From Peptoniphilus_A hominis (lineage in GTDB: Bacteria > Bacillota > Clostridia > Tissierellales > Peptoniphilaceae): a DNA stretch of 64,000 nucleotides. The notes under the pieces were generated by a model. It worked only from the letters and a program-made list of their open reading frames with translations. It did not search any database and was not told the origin of the DNA. The translations under genes and the position numbers were made by a program. Positions 17,382 to 25,600 of this stretch are shown here, piece by piece. Position 1 is the first letter of the stretch; every line of letters begins with the position of its first letter. The stretch lies in contig NZ_JBBMFO010000006.1 in the NCBI RefSeq assembly GCF_040096015.1, positions 1 through 64,000 of the forward strand, written 5' to 3'.

Positions 17382-18245
17382 ATGAATAAGAGTATTAAAC
17401 GAGGAGTAGCCATAGCGTTACTCCTTTTTACATTTACAGTACCAGCAACTACATTTGCGATGACAAATGAAGATCAAATAGAAAGTCAAAACGAATCAAT
17501 CTATGAACCACAAAAAGAAGAATTTGAAAAAATGTTGAAAGATGATGTTTTTACACCATCAAAAGAAGAGATTCCTTATCAAGATGTTCCAAGAATACCA
17601 GGAAATATAAGTGAAGCAAACAAGCCTTCAAATAATACTCCTAAGAAAACACCACTTGTAAAAGGTGGTAATACTAAGGCAGTAAATAATCTTGCGACAC
17701 AAGAAAATAAGGCAAGAGGTTCAGTAATTGAGAATGTAGATAGGAATGGAAAAGATATTACACCAAGTGGAGATACAGAAAAAGATAAAGAAAATCCAGT
17801 AGATGTAAGACAATTTTTAACATTTCAAACTAAAAGTGGAAAAACTATGCACCTCATTGTAGATCATTCGGAAAATCAAGAAAATGTACAATTACTAACA
17901 GAAGTTGGAGAACAAGATCTACTAAATATGATTGAAGGAGAAAGTGAAGCAAAGCCAAAAGAAGAAGTAGTAAAAAAAGAAGAACCGGTGGAGGAAAAAC
18001 CGAAGAAAGAGGAGAAAGAAGAAAAGAAATCAGGGATAGGACTTTATTTATTTATGGGTTTAATTATTGTTGGTGTAATGGGTGCAGGATATTACTTCAA
18101 AATCTATAAAAAAAATGAAGAAGCAAGTTTTGAAGATGAGCAAGATTATAATGAATTAGAAGATGATTATGAATCTGAAGGGGAGGATTATGATCTTGAA
18201 GATAAGGAAGATACAGAAATTATTCCAGATGAAGATGAATTTTAA
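17382..18245 (+). CDS. DUF4366-family (CD1107) membrane protein
   Basis: A secreted, membrane-anchored transfer protein. A signal peptide (residues 1-26, AIALLLFTFTVPATTFAM) is followed by a low-complexity region and the conserved segment FLTFQTKSGKTMHLIVDHSE of DUF4366 (CD1107 family). After a proline/lysine/glutamate-rich stretch comes one membrane segment (GLYLFMGLIIVGVMGAGYYF) and an acidic cytoplasmic tail rich in aspartate and glutamate. It is the last gene of the main transfer operon, 14 bases after the surface protein. The precise role is unknown; in related ICEs it always accompanies the NlpC/P60 and DUF4315 genes. Confidence 0.87.
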   Translation: MNKSIKRGVAIALLLFTFTVPATTFAMTNEDQIESQNESIYEPQKEEFEKMLKDDVFTPSKEEIPYQDVPRIPGNISEANKPSNNTPKKTPLVKGGNTKAVNNLATQENKARGSVIENVDRNGKDITPSGDTEKDKENPVDVRQFLTFQTKSGKTMHLIVDHSENQENVQLLTEVGEQDLLNMIEGESEAKPKEEVVKKEEPVEEKPKKEEKEEKKSGIGLYLFMGLIIVGVMGAGYYFKIYKKNEEASFEDEQDYNELEDDYESEGEDYDLEDKEDTEIIPDEDEF

Positions 18246-18490
18246 TCTTCTCAATGATTTAAGCAGTAGATTAAGGAAAACAATAAACTCAATTATCGTA
18301 TAAATTTATAAACATACGATAGAAAAGTACAACTACAATTCTGGAACTTTAATAAAAAACGATGAACAAAACGACAGCCCAAACTTAATATATAAGGAAA
18401 GCTAAGTAGAAATGATGGATTATATAATTAAGAATTCGCTGATATTAAATTTCTTGATAATTTTGAAATAAATTGGGCTAGAAATTCAAA
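18246..18490. other. Intergenic region with an 8-bp inverted repeat
   Basis: Non-coding stretch between the transfer operon and the AbiE locus. TATCGTAT (18294-18301) and ATACGATA (18314-18321) form a perfect inverted repeat with a 12-base loop. No T run follows, so an operator or processing hairpin is as likely as a terminator. No credible gene is seen. Confidence 0.5.
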
Positions 18491-18533
18491 TGTTTGTTGC
18501 AAACACACTTATAAAAGTATATAATATAAGTGT
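18491..18533 (+). promoter_or_regulatory. Promoter and operator of the AbiE locus
   Basis: A -35 box TTGCAA (18497-18502), a 17-base spacer and a perfect -10 TATAAT (18520-18525). Two inverted repeats overlap it: TGTTTG/CAAACA (18491-18496 and 18500-18505) over the -35, and ACACTTATA/TATAAGTGT (18505-18513 and 18525-18533) over the -10. AbiEi antitoxins of the family repress their own operon by binding paired inverted repeats, and this arrangement fits that. Confidence 0.75.
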
Positions 18534-18557
18534 AAACGCAACAAGGGGATGAATATA

Positions 18558-19151
18558 ATGAATTATAGAAAGCAAATTGAAATACATCTAAAAAAATCAG
18601 GTGGAATTATAACATCTGCTTATTGCAGAGAAAATAACATACCTACAGTATATTTAAGTAGACTAGCAAAAGAGGGAAAATTGTTTAGAGTTCAAAAAGG
18701 AATATATATTATTGAAGAAAGTGATTACGATGATTACTATTTTTTTCAATATCAGTATAGAAAGGCGATATTTTCCTATGAGACAGCTTTGTTCCTACTT
18801 GGGGTAACGGATAAAATTCCATGGAGAAAAGATGTTACAGTATACAATGGATATAAATTTAATGAGAAGCAAGATACACTTAATATCAATTATGTAAAAA
18901 AATCTATTTATAATCTAGGAATTATACAGAAAAAAACAATGTTTGGAAACATTGTGAATGTTTACTCCTATGAAAGAATACTTTGTGATTTTATTTATAA
19001 CAAAGAAAAAATGGATACTGAAGTTTATGTAAAACTCATTCGTTCCTATTCTAAATATAAGGATAAGGATATACATTCTCTATATGAAATAGCAAGAAAA
19101 ATGGGAATAGAAGATAAAGTAAAGGAAGTTATGGAGGTGGTATATGAATAA
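18558..19151 (+). CDS. abiEi: AbiEi-family type IV antitoxin / repressor
   Basis: Antitoxin and transcriptional repressor of an AbiE pair. The N-terminal winged-helix (SGGIITSAYCRENNIPTVYLSRLAKEGKL is spread over residues 13-41) followed by VQKGIYII is the AbiEi antitoxin domain; the C-terminal part (FSYETALFLLGV, YSYERILCDFIY) continues the family pattern, giving 197 residues. ATG 18558 is preferred over the in-frame ATG at 18549 because AAGGGG sits nine bases upstream. The gene overlaps the toxin gene by eight bases. It has its own promoter with inverted repeats, so it is expressed independently of the transfer operon. In type IV systems the antitoxin acts without binding the toxin directly. 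Confidence 0.85.
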   Translation: MNYRKQIEIHLKKSGGIITSAYCRENNIPTVYLSRLAKEGKLFRVQKGIYIIEESDYDDYYFFQYQYRKAIFSYETALFLLGVTDKIPWRKDVTVYNGYKFNEKQDTLNINYVKKSIYNLGIIQKKTMFGNIVNVYSYERILCDFIYNKEKMDTEVYVKLIRSYSKYKDKDIHSLYEIARKMGIEDKVKEVMEVVYE

Positions 19152-19983
19152 AGCAAAGTTAACCGCCATTTGTCATAATATAAGTAAAGAATCAGGACTC
19201 CCATTTAATTCAGTAATGTTATATTATTTTTTGGAGAGCATATTAAAAAAATTAGCACAGAGTAAGTATCATGAAAAATTTATTTTTAAAGGAGGTTTTC
19301 TTTTATCAAATGTAGTAGGCATAGATTCAAGAAGTACAGTAGATATAGATTTTCTTTTAAGAAATATGCATTTATCAGAAGAAAATGTATTAAAAACAAT
19401 ACAAGAATCACTAGAAGCAAGTTATTCAGATGATATATCCTATAAAGTACATGGAATAAGTAAAATCAAGGAAGATGACCAGTATGGAGGGTTTCGTGTA
19501 AGTATACTTTGTAGGATGGAGAATATAAGACAAATTGTACCTCTTGATATTGCAACAGGTGATGTTATCACACCACATCCCATAGATTACAAATATATAA
19601 GTGCTTTTGGGCAAGAAGATATTTTAATTAAAGCCTATCCTATTGAAACAATTGTGGCAGAAAAAATTCAAACAATATACTCTAGGGGGTTTTTAAATAG
19701 CAGAAGTAAGGATTACTACGATCTTTATATAATTTATAAATTAAAAGATAAAGAAGTTGATACCAAGATATTAAAAGAAGCATGTATTAGAACTTTTGAT
19801 TATAGAAAAGCGGAGTTTGATATAGATAAAATCATCAGTTTAATGAGAATGTTAAAAACAGATCAAGCTTTTTTAGATAGATGGAATTCTTATTCGAAGA
19901 AAAATCTTTATGCTAGAGATATAAAGTTTGAAGATGTAATAGATAATGGAATAAATATTATAGATAAAATAAAAAATCAGTAG
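19144..19983 (+). CDS. abiEii: AbiEii-family nucleotidyltransferase toxin
   Basis: The nucleotidyltransferase signature runs from FIFKGGFLLSNVVG to RSTVDIDFLLR near residues 46-72, the DNA-polymerase-beta-like active site of AbiEii/AbiGii toxins. A further family element is EKIQTIYSRG with SKDYYDLYIIYKL near residues 174-200. At 279 residues the length is normal. AbiEii toxins are GTP-binding nucleotidyltransferases that stop growth, giving phage abortive infection and element maintenance. Translation is coupled to the antitoxin by the eight-base overlap. All visible catalytic residues are present, so the toxin is probably active. Confidence 0.88.
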   Translation: MNKAKLTAICHNISKESGLPFNSVMLYYFLESILKKLAQSKYHEKFIFKGGFLLSNVVGIDSRSTVDIDFLLRNMHLSEENVLKTIQESLEASYSDDISYKVHGISKIKEDDQYGGFRVSILCRMENIRQIVPLDIATGDVITPHPIDYKYISAFGQEDILIKAYPIETIVAEKIQTIYSRGFLNSRSKDYYDLYIIYKLKDKEVDTKILKEACIRTFDYRKAEFDIDKIISLMRMLKTDQAFLDRWNSYSKKNLYARDIKFEDVIDNGINIIDKIKNQ

Positions 19984-19995
19984 AGCTATAAAAAA

Positions 19996-20030
19996 ATGAG
20001 GGATTGAAAATTTAATCTCTCATTTTTTTA
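19996..20030 (+). terminator. Rho-independent terminator after AbiE
   Basis: ATGAGGGATT (19996-20005) pairs with AATCTCTCAT (20014-20023, one G-U pair) and is followed by seven T residues. It closes the toxin-antitoxin transcript just before the topB ribosome binding site. Confidence 0.85.
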
Positions 20031-20052
20031 TTAAAAAACTAAAGGAGGAAAA

Positions 20053-21759
20053 ATGAAATTAGTAATCGCAGAAAAACCAAGTGTTGCAGCATCAATAGCA
20101 AAAGTTATAGGAGCAAAAAATAGAAATAATGGATATTATGAGGGAAATGGATATATTGTTTCATGGTGTGTTGGACATTTAGTACAAATGGCAAATCCTG
20201 ATGTGTATGATGAAAGATATAAGAAGTGGAGAATTGAAGATTTACCTATTATCCCAAAAGAATACAAGTATGAGGTAACGAAGACAACTAAAAAACAGTT
20301 TAATATTCTTAAAAGGCTAATGAATAGTATTGAAGTTGACACCATTATTAATGCTTGTGATGCTGGTAGAGAAGGAGAATCTATCTTTAGACTTGTATAT
20401 ATGATGGCAAATTGTAAAAAGAAAATGAAACGTCTTTGGATTTCCTCAATGGAAGATTCTTCCATAAAAGAAGGATTTAGCAACTTAAAAGATGGAAGTA
20501 ACTATGATAATCTTTTTGATTCAGCTAAGGCTCGTGCCATAGCTGATTGGCTTGTTGGAATGAACATAAGTAGACTTTACTCCTGTCTATATAATGAAAA
20601 TTATAGTGTAGGAAGAGTACAAACACCAACTTTATCAATGATTGTGAATAGAGATGATGAGATAAATAGTTTTAAAAAAGAAAAATATTATACAGTGGAG
20701 ATTTCCATGAATGGATTAACACTGTCGACAGATAGAATTGATGATAAGATAGTGGCAGAGCAGCTAAAAAACTTAATTGAAGAAAGAATTGAAATAACCG
20801 ATGTAATTAAAAAAGAAAATATCACAAAGCCTAATCTACCACTTGATTTAACAACACTTCAAAGAGAATGTAATAAGTATTTTGGATACAGTGCAAAACA
20901 AACACTAGATTATGCCCAAAGTCTGTATGAAAAGAAGTATATTACCTATCCACGAACAGATTCAAGATATTTGACAGTAGACATGATAGAAAGCACTGTA
21001 AATAATATTATAGGGAAAAATGATTTTGATACAGAAAGAATTAAGGTAGTTTTTAATACTGAAAAAGTTACAGATCATCATGCAATAATTCCAACGATAA
21101 GTTCGTTAAATAAGGATATTTCAGATCTTCCGGAAAGTGAAGCCAAAGTATATAGACTTATAACAAATAAACTCTATGCAAGTTTTGGATACCCACTTGT
21201 AGAAAATACAACAAAGATAGTGGCTGAATTTGACGGGTTTGAATTTATAAACACTTATAAAATAATTGCTGAAGAAGGATTTACAAAATATTTAGAAGAA
21301 TATAAATCAAAGAAGAAAGAAGATATACAACTTCCTGATGTAAAAATAGGAGATTTTTTATATATTGAAAATAAAGATATAAAAGAGAAGTATACAAATC
21401 CACCTAAACACTTCACTGAAGACACACTCTTAAAAGCAATGGAAATAGCTGGGAATGATGAATTAGTTAAGGATGTTGAAGTTGAGAGAAAAGGACTTGG
21501 TACTCCTGCTACAAGAGCGGGAATAATAGAAAATTTGATATACAAAGGTTATATAAAAAGAGAAAAGAAAAATCTAATATCAACTAGAAAGGGATTAAAC
21601 CTAGTGACTATAGTTATAGATGAGTTTAAATCTCCAAAGACAACAGCAAAATGGGAAATGAGATTAAGTGATATAGCAAAGGGTAAGGAATATAAAGAGA
21701 ATTTTTTAAAAGAAATTGAAGAAGAAATAAAAAATACCATAGGTAAATACTATAAGTAA
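20053..21759 (+). CDS. topB: Type IA DNA topoisomerase (topoisomerase III-like)
   Basis: Relaxes or decatenates DNA during element transfer or replication. The TOPRIM domain has MKLVIAEKPSVA with the conserved glutamate at residue 7 and NACDAGREGES near 100. The catalytic tyrosine is Tyr299 in YITYPRTDSRYL. SVGRVQTPTL and RKGLGTPATRAGIIENL are further type IA signatures. With 568 residues it ends soon after the last core motif and lacks the C-terminal zinc-finger extension found in many longer TopB proteins of related elements. The ribosome binding site AAAGGAGG precedes ATG 20053. It is separated from the transfer operon by the AbiE locus. Confidence 0.93.
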   Translation: MKLVIAEKPSVAASIAKVIGAKNRNNGYYEGNGYIVSWCVGHLVQMANPDVYDERYKKWRIEDLPIIPKEYKYEVTKTTKKQFNILKRLMNSIEVDTIINACDAGREGESIFRLVYMMANCKKKMKRLWISSMEDSSIKEGFSNLKDGSNYDNLFDSAKARAIADWLVGMNISRLYSCLYNENYSVGRVQTPTLSMIVNRDDEINSFKKEKYYTVEISMNGLTLSTDRIDDKIVAEQLKNLIEERIEITDVIKKENITKPNLPLDLTTLQRECNKYFGYSAKQTLDYAQSLYEKKYITYPRTDSRYLTVDMIESTVNNIIGKNDFDTERIKVVFNTEKVTDHHAIIPTISSLNKDISDLPESEAKVYRLITNKLYASFGYPLVENTTKIVAEFDGFEFINTYKIIAEEGFTKYLEEYKSKKKEDIQLPDVKIGDFLYIENKDIKEKYTNPPKHFTEDTLLKAMEIAGNDELVKDVEVERKGLGTPATRAGIIENLIYKGYIKREKKNLISTRKGLNLVTIVIDEFKSPKTTAKWEMRLSDIAKGKEYKENFLKEIEEEIKNTIGKYYK

Positions 21760-21811
21760 ATTGATTATAAAAACTTGAATATAATTATAGGAATGAAGAA
21801 AGGAATGATTT

Positions 21812-21886
21812 ATGAAAGAAATAGGGTATAATATAAGTGATAAAAGAGTAGGTATTAGGAAATTTGCTTATTTGACATTACTATAA
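21812..21886 (+). CDS. Possible 24-residue peptide
   Basis: An ATG with AAAGGAATG upstream opens a 24-codon frame starting MKEIGYNISDKRVG. It overlaps the promoter of the following RNA gene. There is no recognised family and nothing beyond the ribosome binding site supports it; it may be chance. Confidence 0.25.
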   Translation: MKEIGYNISDKRVGIRKFAYLTLL

Positions 21887-21900
21887 ATATACGTTATACT
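21872..21900 (+). promoter_or_regulatory. Strong promoter of the type III antitoxin RNA
   Basis: A perfect -35 TTGACA (21872-21877), a 17-base spacer and -10 TATACT (21895-21900). It is the best sigma-A promoter in the neighbourhood and points at the repeat RNA that follows, with no ribosome binding site downstream before the terminator. Confidence 0.75.
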
Positions 21901-21906
21901 CTTATC

Positions 21907-22026
21907 AGATAAAGATGGTGTCCCGCTACCGTTAAAGGTGGAGCATTAAAGAAGGTGTATCACTACCTACATCCCAAAGGTAAAATATTAAAGCAAACAG
22001 AGAGGTTAAAACCTTTCTATTTTTTT
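21907..22026 (+). ncRNA. ToxI-like type III antitoxin RNA
   Basis: About 90 bases between the promoter and terminator hold two imperfect repeats (21914-21950 and 21951-21992). Their cores GGTGTCCCGCTACC (21917-21930) and GGTGTATCACTACC (21954-21967) agree at 11 of 14 positions, and each is followed by an AAAGGT..ATTAAA block. Short tandem repeats with a GGTG..CTACC core ahead of a terminator and a ToxN-type gene are the layout of type III toxin-antitoxin RNAs, which fold into pseudoknots. The downstream toxin is broken, so the RNA may be an orphan. The identity is inferred from layout and the toxin remnant. Confidence 0.6.
21999..22026 (+). terminator. Terminator between antitoxin RNA and toxin remnant
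   Basis: AGAGAGGTT (21999-22007) pairs with AACCTTTCT (22010-22018; the innermost pairs open as the loop), then a run of T residues. A leaky terminator in this position is standard for type III systems. Confidence 0.75.
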
Positions 22027-22426
22027 ATTCCAATTTCTTCTGCAAAGGAAAACGCAAAAAATGGAAGAATGTTTCTGATGAGCATTTTTTGATTTATGAA
22101 GTGATCAATAATAGTATTAATATAGATGGAGATATCTACAAATATTATTCTGATAAAGAAAAATGCACATAATATCTATATTGGATATTAAGAAAATGAT
22201 TCCTGTACCGGCTGATTGTTATGAAAGAATTGAATTTAATGAGCTTGAGGATATCAGATATAAAGACTTATTTCAAAAAGAATATGCTTTTTGTTTAAAG
22301 GTAAAAACAAAGGTCTTGATAAAGGTAGAAAAAATATACCAAAAGCAAAAGAAAACAGGAATTATAAGAAGAGCAAATTGTAATTTTTCAAAGTTAGAAA
22401 AAGCAATGTTGGATTGGAAGCAATAG
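22018..22426 (+). pseudogene. ToxN/AbiQ-family type III toxin, decayed
   Basis: Three reading frames joined by two one-base losses rebuild a ToxN/AbiQ-like endoribonuclease. The pieces are YFFIPISSAKENAKNGRMF (from 22018), DEHFLIYEVINNSINIDGDI (from 22077) and MHIISILDIKKMIPVP to the stop at 22426. The segments match the family's Y-x-P-[IL]-[ST]-S-x-K motif, the I-N/D-[LI]-K-x-MIPV motif and the C-terminal CNFSKLEKAML. The breaks lie near 22074-22076 and in the A run near 22158-22162. The N-terminal part, about 50 residues in the family, is also missing, as the homology begins at the terminator. The toxin is therefore inactive. The reconstruction is by eye. Confidence 0.7.
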
Positions 22427-22440
22427 GATAAAGGCAGTTA

Positions 22441-22478
22441 AAGCGATTTGAAAAGTAAAAAATTCTAATCGTTTTTTT
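22441..22478 (+). terminator. Rho-independent terminator
   Basis: AAGCGATT (22441-22448) pairs with AATCGTTT (22467-22474, one G-U pair), ending in seven T residues. It lies 14 bases after the toxin-remnant stop. Confidence 0.65.
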
Positions 22479-22620
22479 ATTGCAATAAAAAGATAGAGTA
22501 AATGACATGCTAAAGTTATCTTTTGCTTACAGAAATTTAAAAAATAGAAAGAAATAAAGTTTAATAAATAAATATATAAAAATTTAGTTCATTTTTATCA
22601 CTATAATGAGGAGGGATAAA

Positions 22621-25600
22621 ATGCCAAGATATGATATAGTAGATTTAAGCAGAACAATCTATCTTGCAAAAGAAGAATTTAAGAAAGATATAAAAAAATA
22701 TGAGGAATATTTAAAGGTATCAGGCAATAACTATAAGTATCCATATATACATCAAATATCTATATACAATATGGATCCAAAAGCAACAGCCTGTGCAGAA
22801 TTTGATTATTGGAAAAGTATAGGTAGAAGCGTTAAAAGAGGCGAAAAAGGAATACCACTTTTAGATATAGATAGTGGAAGGATAAAATATATATTCGACA
22901 TAAGGCAAACAGTAAGTATTAATCATAATATTTCTGAGGTAAAGTTATGGAAATATGATAGCAAAAAGCATTTAAACTTACTAGATGAAATGATAGATAA
23001 GTTTAAAGAAAAAGATAGTAAGCTTCTATTAAGCCAAGAAGATAAAATTGCTGCCTTAGTAGAAAGTAATGTTAGAGGAAAATTCAATAAAATTTTGGAA
23101 AGTCTATCTGATGAAAGTTTAAAAAGCATTCAAAAGGTAGACCTTTTTAATTTGTTAAAAGAATCCGTAAAAATTTCCATAAGCGAGAGAATGGAGGTCT
23201 CATATCAGCTAAAAGAAGAAAACTTATCTTTACTTTCTAAAATATCAAGTTCGGACATAGACAAAGTATTAAGTATAAGTGCTAATATAAGTAAAAATAT
23301 CTTACTTGATTTGGGAAGTGAAATAAAAAGATTAGAAATTTTAGAGAAAATTCAAGAAAGAAAAGATTTGGAGCAGACAAAAGAGCTTAAGGAGCGTTAT
23401 AATAAATTAAGTTCTGATATAAACGGTGAAATAAATTTTAAAGGAGGCTTGGAAGATGAAAGAGAAATTAACATTGGCAGGCAAGGAATACCTCATGGAG
23501 GAGGGGATTTACACACCAATCGTCAAGGAGAATTCCTTCGAGAGACAGGGAGGGACATACAAGATGGAAGAATTGGAGGAAGGCATGGAAGTCCTAATAC
23601 CCAATATGGCAATTCCCAAGGAAATAGATTTAAAGAAACTCAACAGATGGGGAAGGATGAGATTGAACTTTCTCAAGGAGAACAAAGAAGAGGATTATCA
23701 GATAATGTATTTGCAAGGGATATTAATGGATCATCTTCTATCAAAGGAAAAAGAGATAGAGGACTTTATCACGAGGGAAGAAGTCAAAATGATGGAAACT
23801 TGGGGGCTGACAGAAGAACTGAAAGAAGAGGACTATCTGAAATATCTGAGATTGAAGAAGAACATGGATATGACCCTGCAAGAAATAGGGGAAAGGGAGA
23901 TAATCTTAATCTAAAAAATGAGGAAGTAGAGTCTACTTCCTTTTTTTCTGCTAAAAATCAGGGAGAGCAAATATCCTTCTCAAATCCAATAAGTCAAAGA
24001 GAAATAGATACATTTTTAATTCATGGAGGAAATCATGAAGATGGAAGATTAGCAGTAATAGCAGAATTTTCTAAGGGTAAATCTTTAGAAGAACAGGCAA
24101 ACTTTTTGAAAGAAATATATAGGGGAGCCAATGGTCTTGAAATTGAAGGAAGAAAGATATCTGCATGGTTTGGAAAGGAAGGAGCAATTTTTAAAGATGG
24201 AGATGAGGCAAGATATAGAGAAGGGCATATAGTTTCTTGGAAAGATTTAGCTAATAATATTAATAATTTATTAGATAGAGGAGAATTTGCTAGCAATGTT
24301 GAGATTGTAGAAAGCGCGACATATGAAAGAGAAAAAATAGCAGAAACATTATTGTATTTAAAGAGAGATCTTACTGATGAAACTAAGGATAGATATCTAT
24401 CGAGTCTTAATGATATAAAAGGAATAGGCTTCCAAGATGAAAAAGAAAATCTCGGGAAAAAACTTGAAGATAAAAATTTTATAAATAAACTCAGAAAAGA
24501 ATACGAGGTATTTTTAGAAGAATATAAGATTAATCCTGATATTTTAAGATTTCATCATTATAAATTATCTAGAATCTATAATGATATCAATGATTTAGAA
24601 ATAGAAAGAAAATTATATAGGTCAAATTTAAAGGATATTGCACCTATTCAGAGTTTTATAACACAAGATGAAATAGATGAAAGCCTAAAAAGAGGAAGCG
24701 GGTTTTCTGATGGAAAGAAAAGAATATATGAATTTTTTACTGAAAAGCATGATTTAAAAGAACAAGCAGATTTCTTGAAAAATGAATATGGCGTAGGTGG
24801 AAGTTCTCATGCACTATCTGCTGCAAGAGAAAGTGGTGAGTGGCACGATGCGAAGGGAATAAAATATAATAAAGGTAATGCAAAAGAAATACTACTATCT
24901 TGGTCTAATGTTGCAAGAAGAATTAATGACCTTATTAAAAAGAATAGATATATAGATGAAGAAAGTTTTGAAGAAAATAGGGAGAAAAAAACAGATCAGC
25001 AAATAAATAAAACAGAAAAAGAAAGCCAGGAGTATATAAATTATCAAGATGATTTGCCTCCAACTGATAATGATGTATATATAGAAAGAACAAATAATAG
25101 TTCTATATATTATTATCAAGGACAGTCTGTAGCAAGTATAGGTGATGATGGAAAACTTATCATTTATGATGAATTTATACCAAACTTTTTAAAAGAAGAT
25201 ATATATTCCATAGCCTTTGAAAAACAATTAGATATACCATTAGACCAGTTAGACGATGGAATTATTCTTGAGGGAATACATGACACTTTTTATATTAAAG
25301 AAAAGGAAGAAATAGAAGGAAGAGAATATTACCTTTTAGAAAGTCAAAGTCAATATGATGATATTCCAAATATTATAGTTAATTCTAACAAAGAAGTTAT
25401 AGATGATGATATAGTAAATGGTTTTGAAGAATTTAAGGAATTTTATCCTAATAAAAATAAAGAGAATATAGGTTTTGATTTAGATAGCCATATAAAAGAT
25501 GATTATTGGATAATTGAGTTTAATGAGGGTTCGAGTCTAATAGAAAAAGATTATACAGGACAAAGGCTGACCAAAGAACTATTAGATGAAATAAGAGAAA

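Noticed and set aside
21812..21886. Leader peptide controlling the downstream RNA
   Set aside because: The frame overlaps the promoter of the RNA rather than following it, so it cannot be a leader of that transcript; it is kept only as a low-confidence frame.
22163..22426. Free-standing 87-residue hypothetical gene
   Set aside because: Its start is an internal methionine with no ribosome binding site; the upstream frames continue the same ToxN-like protein across two frameshifts, so it is the tail of a pseudogene.
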